Source: Actinomadura rudentiformis (lineage in GTDB: Bacteria; Actinomycetota; Actinomycetes; Streptosporangiales; Streptosporangiaceae). From it: DNA of 64,000 nt. Made by a program: the position numbers and the translations under genes. Below are positions 58,551 through 64,000 of this stretch, piece by piece. The stretch lies in the NCBI RefSeq assembly GCF_008923185.1, contig NZ_WBMT01000023.1:145819-209818 (forward strand). Reading direction: 5' to 3'. The stretch's first letter is position 1, and each line of letters opens with the position of its first letter. A model generated the notes under the pieces. The model saw only the letters and a list, made by a program, of their open reading frames with translations, made no database searches and was not told where the DNA came from.

Positions 58551-61076
58551 TCAGGGGCGGGTGAGGGCTTGTGCGGGTGGGACGCGGAGGGCCCGGCGGG
58601 TGGGGATCTCCATCGTGAGGTAGGCGATGCCGGTCACCACGGCGGCGACGGCGGGTGCGAGCCAGATCGGTCCGGCCGGCCAGGGCCGGTCCAGGAAGGC
58701 GACGGCCAGGAGTGCGAGGGGGACGGCCGACAGCAGGAGGCCGGCGCCGAGCGCGAGGACGCAGATCAGCGTCGCCTCGCGCCGCATCATCGAGCGGATC
58801 TGGCGTGGTGTGGCACCGATCAGCTGGAGGGCGGCGATCTCGTGGCGGCGTTGGACGGTGCTCGCGATGAGCTTGTTGGCGATGCCGAGGAGGAGGTAGC
58901 CGAGCAGTACCGCGAGCACCGCCACATTGATCCACAGCTCGGGCGGGATGCCGTCACCGGTGTCCGGTGCGTTCCCGGCTTCGAGGGCCAGGCCCGGACG
59001 GGTCGCGGTGAGGGCGGCGAGGCCGCGGCGCGCCGTTTCGGTGCCGTCGGTGCGGATCATCATGCGCTGGTCGAGCCCGGTGGTGGTGTGTCCGGCGGTG
59101 AGGTCGCGTGAGAGCGCCACGGGGCCGAAGCCGAGCCCCCGCGAGTAGGTCGCGATGACCTTGGCGTTGACCTGGGCGCCGTCGCCGAGGATCAGGCTCA
59201 CGGTGTCGCCGATCGAGACCTTCCGTGACCTGGCGGCGTTGGCGTCGAGGGCGATCGTGTGACCGGTCAGGCTCGCCAGGCTGCCGTTCTGGAGGCCGAG
59301 GTCGAGGACGGAAGCGGCGGCCGGGGTCAGTACCAGCGCGGGGTGGGAGTCGGTTTCGACATCGCCCAGCATCGTGTACGACCAGATGGCCGTGGTGGTG
59401 GTGACCGGGGCCGCGGCCTGGACCCCGGGTATGGCCCGTACCGCGGCGGGCAGGTCGTCGGGCAGGCCGCCGAGGCCCGGCGCGGTCATCGTGAACTGTG
59501 CCCGCGTACCGGCGTCGACGTCGGCGGACGTGGCCTTCAGCACGGTGGTCTGGGTCAGGCCGTAGGTCAGCGTGAACACCACGGCCATGGCGAGGGTGGT
59601 GACGGCGGCGGCGACGCGCAGGGCGTACCCGCGGCTGTTGGCCACGGCCAGCCAGGCAGGCGCCGACACACCTGCGGGCAGCCTTCGGGCCAGCCCTTGG
59701 CCGATCCGGCTGACCAGCACCGGGCCTGCGAGAGCGAGGCCGACGGTCGCCAGGATGCCGGCAAGAGCCGTCACCGCGGCACCGGCCTGCGACCGGGTCA
59801 GCAGCGGCCCCGTGGACAGGACGGCGGCCGCGACGATCAGCAGGAACCCGGCGAAGGCCCGGCGCGTGGAGGGATGGCGGGGTTCGCTGCGCGACTCGGC
59901 GACCGCCTCGGTGGCGGGCATCTGGGAGGTGCGGAACGCCGCGCACCAGGCAGCGACCTGCACGACGGCGATCAGCAGGAGCGCCGCCGCCACCGCCGGG
60001 AGGGGGCTGAAGGTCAGCGGCAGCGCGGACGGCAGCATGCCGGCCGACACCAGCAACTGCCGGAACTGCTCGGCCAGCAGATAACCCAGGGGAACGCCGG
60101 GAACCAGCGAGGCGGTCGCGACGAGACCGGCCTGGGCGGCGGCGAGACGGCGGACCTGCTTGGGGGTGGCGCCGACGGCGCGCATGAGGGCCAGGTCCTG
60201 TCTCTGCGCTCCGATCGAGACGGCCAGCGCGCCGGCCACGATGAACCCGACGACCAGCAGCGTGACCCCGGCGAGCGAACTCGCCAGCAGTGGCAGGACG
60301 CTGCGCCCCGCCATCGCGCCGGGGGCCTCGACGTCGCCCCGCGCCGCTCCGGTCGACACGACCAGCCCTCGCTCGCGGGCCAGGTCGCGGGCCGCCGCGA
60401 GGACCGACTCGCGGGAACCAGGGACGGTGCGCAGAGCGACGAGGTCGACGCGGCCCATGCCGCCGCCCTGGCCGGCCAGCCGCGCGGCCGTGGGCTCGGC
60501 GAAGTAGACCCCTGGCTGGGAGGACCCGACCACGGCCGAGACGCGATACGTCGCCCGGCGACCGGCAGCGATCACCGGCACCCGGCTACCCGGCGTCACA
60601 CCGGCCGCGGCCGCGGTCCGTTCGTCCAAGGCGACCTCGCCCGGACTGGCCGGCGCGGCTCCGGTCACGCGCGCGCGATCCACCAGCCCGAGGGAGGACC
60701 AGCCGTGCCCGGCGGTACGCGGATCCCCGGCCGGGATCGCCGCGCCGCGCCGGTCGAGAACGGCGGCGGGGAAGCCGACGTCGCCGATCGCGGCCGTGAC
60801 GCCCGGCAGCCGCGCGAGCCGGCCGACCAGCTCGCCCGGCAGCCGTGCGCGCTCGGGCAGGGCGATGGGCAGATCACCCTTCGGCCGGTACGTCTGGGGC
60901 GCGGAGACGACGACGTCCGCCTGAGCGAGCCGGGACACCGGTGCGTGCGAGCGGAATCCCGACTCGCCCAGCACGCCGATGCCGGTGATGAACGCCGCGC
61001 CGCCCAGGGTGGCGCACGCGATGGCCAGCAAGGCGGCGATCCGTTGGCGCGCCATGCGCAACGCCAGATACAACAT
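58551..61076 (-). CDS. FtsX-type ABC transporter permease (MacB-like)
   Basis: An 841-residue permease with two FtsX-like halves. It has TM1 (LLAIACATLGGAAFITGIGVLG), a large extracytoplasmic domain, three TMs around 280-390 (LLASSLAGVTLLVVGFIVAGALAVSIGAQRQDLALMRAVGATPKQVRRL; landmarks QRQDLALMRAVGATPKQVRRL), a middle TM pair, a second external domain, and C-terminal TMs with QRRHEIAALQLIGATPRQIRSMM. The RxxxIAxxRxxGATPxQ cytoplasmic motif is typical of the family. It likely extrudes or releases lipids/antibiotics with the ATPase 4 bp downstream in the operon. Confidence 0.91.
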   Translation of the reverse strand: MLYLALRMARQRIAALLAIACATLGGAAFITGIGVLGESGFRSHAPVSRLAQADVVVSAPQTYRPKGDLPIALPERARLPGELVGRLARLPGVTAAIGDVGFPAAVLDRRGAAIPAGDPRTAGHGWSSLGLVDRARVTGAAPASPGEVALDERTAAAAGVTPGSRVPVIAAGRRATYRVSAVVGSSQPGVYFAEPTAARLAGQGGGMGRVDLVALRTVPGSRESVLAAARDLARERGLVVSTGAARGDVEAPGAMAGRSVLPLLASSLAGVTLLVVGFIVAGALAVSIGAQRQDLALMRAVGATPKQVRRLAAAQAGLVATASLVPGVPLGYLLAEQFRQLLVSAGMLPSALPLTFSPLPAVAAALLLIAVVQVAAWCAAFRTSQMPATEAVAESRSEPRHPSTRRAFAGFLLIVAAAVLSTGPLLTRSQAGAAVTALAGILATVGLALAGPVLVSRIGQGLARRLPAGVSAPAWLAVANSRGYALRVAAAVTTLAMAVVFTLTYGLTQTTVLKATSADVDAGTRAQFTMTAPGLGGLPDDLPAAVRAIPGVQAAAPVTTTTAIWSYTMLGDVETDSHPALVLTPAAASVLDLGLQNGSLASLTGHTIALDANAARSRKVSIGDTVSLILGDGAQVNAKVIATYSRGLGFGPVALSRDLTAGHTTTGLDQRMMIRTDGTETARRGLAALTATRPGLALEAGNAPDTGDGIPPELWINVAVLAVLLGYLLLGIANKLIASTVQRRHEIAALQLIGATPRQIRSMMRREATLICVLALGAGLLLSAVPLALLAVAFLDRPWPAGPIWLAPAVAAVVTGIAYLTMEIPTRRALRVPPAQALTRP

Positions 61077-61080
61077 CGGG

Positions 61081-61893
61081 CTACTCCGTTTCCAGCGTGG
61101 TGACCAGTTGGGCGAGCTCGGGGGCGGTCGGCATGTCCAGCGTGGCGCGCACCCGGCCGTCGGTCATGACCAGTGCCCGGTCGGCCCGCGCGGCGGCGGC
61201 CGGGTCGTGGGTGACCATCACCACGGTCTGGCCGAGGCCGTCGACCAGGTCGCGGAGCAGGTCGAGCACCTCGCGTGCGGTGCGCAGATCGAGCGCGCCG
61301 GTCGGTTCGTCACCGAACACCACGGCCGGTTTGGCCACCAGCGCCCGGGCGATCGCGGCCCGTTGCTGCTGGCCCCCGGACAACTCGGCGGGACGGTGGT
61401 TCAGCCGGCCACCGAGCCCCACCCGCTCGACCAGCACCCGCAGCCAGTCCCGGTCGGGCGCCTTGCCCGCCAGCCGCAGCGGCAGCGTGATGTTGTCGGC
61501 GATGCTGAGCGACGGCACCAGGTTGTAGGACTGGAACACGAACCCGACGCGCTCCCGGCGCATCTCGGCGCGGCGCGTCTCGTTCAACCCGCCGGTCACC
61601 GTGCCGTCGATGAACACATCCCCGCTGGTCGGAGTGTCCAGACCGGCCGCGCAGTGCATCAGCGTGCTCTTGCCCGACCCCGACGGCCCCATCACGGCCA
61701 GGAACGTGCCGCGTTCAACGGTGACCGACACCTCGTCCAGCGCGCGGACGCCGCCCGGATAGGTCTTGGTGACCTGCTCCAGCACCACCGCGGGTGGCGG
61801 CGGCACCACCCGCCGGTCTCCGGGTTCCGCGGCCCACGCAGGGCCGGGTCCGCCGGCCTGGGAACGGCCGGTCTCGGCGGAGGCCCTCCTCAT
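61081..61893 (-). CDS. ABC transporter ATPase (MacB/LolD type)
   Basis: A 270-residue ATPase with Walker A GPSGSGKST, Q-loop FVFQSYNLVPSLSI, signature LSGGQQQR, Walker B AVVFGDEPTGALD and H-loop VTHDPAAA. It pairs with the FtsX-type permease. ATG 61893 overlaps the stop of the small membrane gene (ATGA). It starts with a 35-residue nonconserved tail (MRRASAETGRSQAGG...). Confidence 0.94.
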   Translation of the reverse strand: MRRASAETGRSQAGGPGPAWAAEPGDRRVVPPPPAVVLEQVTKTYPGGVRALDEVSVTVERGTFLAVMGPSGSGKSTLMHCAAGLDTPTSGDVFIDGTVTGGLNETRRAEMRRERVGFVFQSYNLVPSLSIADNITLPLRLAGKAPDRDWLRVLVERVGLGGRLNHRPAELSGGQQQRAAIARALVAKPAVVFGDEPTGALDLRTAREVLDLLRDLVDGLGQTVVMVTHDPAAAARADRALVMTDGRVRATLDMPTAPELAQLVTTLETE

Positions 61894-62129
61894 CGCCGGC
61901 TCCGACGATGCTGAACGATCAGGGCGGTGGCGAAGGCGAGGGTGGCCAGCCCGAACGCGCTGCTGATGGCCAGATTGACACCGGCCGTCGAGGTCACCAC
62001 GTTGCCGGCCACACTGATCACCAGCAGCATCCACAACATCGGCCGTGGTACCGCTCTCTGCGGACTCGCGGGCTGCCCGGCCGAGGGCGCGGACGGCTGC
62101 GCCGGAGAGATGTCATAGGGATCCGTCAT
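61890..62129 (-). CDS. Small two-TM membrane protein, first gene of ABC operon
   Basis: A 79-residue protein with ggag eight bases upstream of ATG 62129. A Pro/Ala/Ser-rich N-tail is followed by two TM segments (MLWMLLVISVAGNVVTSTAGV and FGLATLAFATALIVQHRRSRR). No family is recognised. It may be a small regulator or accessory of the transporter. It is divergent from the sensor kinase, with a palindrome in the gap. Confidence 0.75.
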   Translation of the reverse strand: MTDPYDISPAQPSAPSAGQPASPQRAVPRPMLWMLLVISVAGNVVTSTAGVNLAISSAFGLATLAFATALIVQHRRSRR

Positions 62130-62220
62130 GTGCGTACTCCTCAATCAGCGGTCTGATCGACGAGGCAACACGCTAGGAATCGCGATGGCCGTAGACGATC
62201 CCGCCAGCGCGTCGTCTTTG

Positions 62221-62236
62221 GTACAGCAGGCTGTAC
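62221..62236. promoter_or_regulatory. 16-bp palindrome between ABC operon and sensor kinase
   Basis: gtacagc-ag-gctgtac is an exact 7+2+7 palindrome in the 171-bp gap between the two divergent operons, 65 bp upstream of the kinase start. It is a good candidate site for the LuxR-type response regulator encoded downstream, which would then regulate the transporter operon (inference). Confidence 0.55.
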
Positions 62237-62300
62237 TCCGTCGCCGACCGCCTGACAGAGATCGACCGCTGTCCTAGGGTCCTTGCTCCAGGAGGTGCGA

Positions 62301-63596
62301 ATGGCGGCGAACAAGCCGGAATCGGCCCTTCCCCGACCGGAATCGGCCTTTGCCCAACGGGCGGCCGGGCGAGGCGATGTGGTGGCGCGCGCCCGTGCCG
62401 TCATCGACGCGCTCGAACACATCGTCGGCGGCCTCGGCACCGCCATACTGGCGCTGGCCGCTCTGGTGTGGCTCCTCCTCGTCGGGCTCACGTGCGCCGT
62501 GGGGGTGGGCCTGCTCCTGGCGCCTACCGTCCCGCGCGTCGTGCGGGCGGTCGCCGGGCGGGAGCGCGCGCGGCTGTCCCGATGGGGTCCGGAGATCATC
62601 ACTCCGGGACCGGCGCCGGCGAGCGTCCGTGCCGCCATCGCGGATCGGACCGTTCGACGTGAGCTGCGCTGGCTGCTCGTGCACGGCACGTTCGGCCTGC
62701 TCCTCAGCCTGGTCGGTGCGACACTGCCGATCAACGCCGTGCAGGACGTCACCTACCCGCTCTGGTGGCGGTGGCTGCCCCCCGACGAGGCCGCCCCGAC
62801 GCTGGTGTTCTGGAACGTGCGCGAGGAGTCCGACGCCTTGGCGGTCTCCCTGCTGGGCCTGGCGTTCGCTGTCGTCTTCGTGGGCCTCGGGCCGGGCCTG
62901 GCCCGGTTGCAGGCCTGGCCCGGCCGTCGTCTTCTGACGCCCGCCGCCGACACCGACCTGTCGCTGCGGATCGCTCAACTGTCCGCCACCCGCGCCGCGG
63001 CGCTGGACGCGCATGCGACGGAACTGCGGCGCATCGAACGCTCCCTGCACGACGGGGCCCAGAACCGGCTCGTCGGCGTCACCGTGCTGCTCGGCGCGAC
63101 CCGCCGCGCGCTGGCCCGGGACCCCGCCACCGCCGAGGCGATCCTCGGACGCGCCCAGGACGCCGCCGAACAGGCCCTCGCCGAACTCCGTACGGTCGTG
63201 CGCGGCATCCTGCCGCCCGTCCTGGCCGACCGGGGACTCGCCGGAGCACTGGACGGGCTCGCCGCCGACTGCGGGGTGCCCTGCCGGGTGGACGTCGACA
63301 TTCCCGGCCGCTGTGCCGTCTCCGTCGAGGCCACCGCCTACTTCGTGACGGCCGAGGCGCTCACCAACATCGCCAAGCACAGCCGGGCCCGGCACGCCGC
63401 CGTGACCGTGCGCCGCCAAGGCGACCGGCTGTCCCTGCGGGTCGAGGACGACGGCGTCGGCGGCGCGGACGAGCACGAGGGTTCCGGGCTCGCCGGCATT
63501 CGCAGCCGGGTCGAGGCCCACGACGGACGCCTCACCATGACCAGCCCGCGCGGTGGGCCGACGACCCTCCAGGTGGAATTGCCATGCGGATCGTGA
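62301..63596 (+). CDS. NarL-type sensor histidine kinase
   Basis: A 431-residue kinase. An N-tail is encoded by a 21-bp repeat (PESALPRPESAF). Two to four TM segments lie in residues 40-210 (LGTAILALAALVWLLLVGL, WLLVHGTFGLLLSLVGATL, LLGLAFAVVFVGLGPGLA). HisKA_3 box LRRIERSLHDGAQNRLVGV has His250. The ATPase has EALTNIAKHS and VEDDGVGGADEHEGSGLAGIRSRVEA. ATG 62301 has aggagg six bases upstream. It overlaps the response regulator by 13 bp. Confidence 0.92.
   Translation: MAANKPESALPRPESAFAQRAAGRGDVVARARAVIDALEHIVGGLGTAILALAALVWLLLVGLTCAVGVGLLLAPTVPRVVRAVAGRERARLSRWGPEIITPGPAPASVRAAIADRTVRRELRWLLVHGTFGLLLSLVGATLPINAVQDVTYPLWWRWLPPDEAAPTLVFWNVREESDALAVSLLGLAFAVVFVGLGPGLARLQAWPGRRLLTPAADTDLSLRIAQLSATRAAALDAHATELRRIERSLHDGAQNRLVGVTVLLGATRRALARDPATAEAILGRAQDAAEQALAELRTVVRGILPPVLADRGLAGALDGLAADCGVPCRVDVDIPGRCAVSVEATAYFVTAEALTNIAKHSRARHAAVTVRRQGDRLSLRVEDDGVGGADEHEGSGLAGIRSRVEAHDGRLTMTSPRGGPTTLQVELPCGS
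62316..62350 (+). repeat. 21-bp period duplication in kinase N-tail
   Basis: ccggaatcggccct (62316) and ccggaatcggcctt (62337) repeat with a 21-bp period, encoding PESALPRPESAF. Confidence 0.6.
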
Positions 63597-64000
63597 TCGC
63601 CGAGGACGACCCGCTGCTGCGCGAAGGGATGGCGCTGCTGCTGCGCGCGGAGTCGCTGGACGTGGTGGCCACCACCGACGGCCCGGACGCCTTCCTGGCG
63701 GCCGTCGACACCCACAAGCCCGACGTGGCCATCGTCGACGTCCGGATGCCGCCGACCCACACCGACGAGGGGATCAAAGCGGCGGTCCTAGCCAGGCGCC
63801 GCCGCCCCGACCTGGCCGTACTCGTCTTGTCGGCCTATGTCGAGCAGGCGTTCGCCGGCGAACTGCTCATCGGCGGCGCCGACCGGCTCGGCTACCTGCT
63901 GAAGGAGAGGGTCGGCCGCGTCGAGCAGTTCCTCGACGCGTTGCACCGGGTGGCCAGCGGAGGCACCGCCATCGACCCCGAGGTCGTCGCGCAACTGTTC
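63584..64000 (+). CDS. LuxR-type response regulator (3' end cut off)
   Basis: The first 139 codons of a receiver-type regulator: MRIVIAEDDPLLREGMALLL (acidic pair), phospho-acceptor Asp52 in AIVDVRMPP, LVLSAYVEQ, and YLLKERVGRVEQFLDALHRVASGGTAIDPEVVAQLF leading toward the missing LuxR HTH. The ATG overlaps the kinase gene end. The window ends before the DNA-binding domain. Confidence 0.92.
   Translation, partial: MRIVIAEDDPLLREGMALLLRAESLDVVATTDGPDAFLAAVDTHKPDVAIVDVRMPPTHTDEGIKAAVLARRRRPDLAVLVLSAYVEQAFAGELLIGGADRLGYLLKERVGRVEQFLDALHRVASGGTAIDPEVVAQLF

Noticed and set aside
59259..61103. Plus-strand 614-codon frame opposite the FtsX permease
   Set aside because: Gly/Arg/Gln-rich shadow with no start signal or domain.

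Overview
The window is very GC-rich with dense actinobacterial-style coding: many GTG starts and many ATGA/GTGA stop-start overlaps. The gene families point to a filamentous actinomycete of the Streptosporangiales/Actinomadura type: a conservon-type ATPase/DUF742/GTPase cluster, an F420-type LLM oxidoreductase, HTH-TPR regulators, a fatty-acyl-AMP ligase with a DesA3-like desaturase, SPW-repeat and DUF4242 proteins, and a proteasome-activator (Bpa) homologue. Genus assignment is inference. I saw no rRNA, tRNA, CRISPR array, insertion sequence or phage.

Layout. 0-6.5 kb: a GlxA-like regulator (cut by the left edge) diverges from an MMPL exporter that runs into a two-component pair and a nitrilase-like hydrolase. 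Against it runs a coupled three-gene operon whose middle gene is frameshifted. 6.7-15.4 kb: an HTH-TPR regulator, a small secreted protein, then a two-gene conflict-type system made of a trypsin-VMAP-C protein and a 1774-residue SAV_2336-like/WD40/NTPase/EccC-like fusion. 15.8-26.9 kb: desaturase with acyl-AMP ligase, a LAL regulator, quinone reductase, MFS transporter, DoxX, LLM oxidoreductase and an orphan polyamine-type binding lipoprotein. 27.1-30.7 kb: a conservon lacking its roadblock (cvnB) gene. 30.8-34.5 kb: a DHA2 exporter and its TetR repressor around a large inverted-repeat operator, then a BBE-type FAD oxidoreductase.

34.6-38.0 kb is a compact putative RiPP locus: LysR, a membrane M50-like protease with an RRE/PqqD-like N-terminus, a 20-residue peptide gene, an attenuator-like hairpin and a ThiF/E1-like adenylating enzyme. 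38.1-42.3 kb holds Lrp, an amino-acid permease, GNAT, a flavoprotein disulfide reductase and CutA. 42.4-44.5 kb is a second peptide locus: two small proteins sharing an N-terminal GEVLP motif, separated by hairpins, then another M50-like protease. 44.8-46.0 kb is an ArsR/SRPBCC/VOC operon with a clustered operator.

46.2-51.4 kb contains an HTH-TPR regulator followed by a tightly overlapping TIR effector, four-TM membrane partner and zinc-ribbon membrane protein. The TIR C-terminus and the partner N-terminus carry the same short Gly/Gln motif, which suggests a prion-like or RHIM-like signalling pair. 51.4-56.3 kb is a stress and protein-quality island (SPW, DUF4242, MarR, methyltransferase, nonsense-mutated thioredoxin, Hsp20, HspR-like MerR, Bpa). 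57.0-64.0 kb holds a Tat-exported serine hydrolase and an ABC transporter operon divergent from a two-component system cut by the right edge.

The candidates most likely to be undescribed are the EccC-like fusion system, the TIR trio and the two small peptide/protease loci. A recurring oddity is short tandem duplications placed exactly at gene ends.
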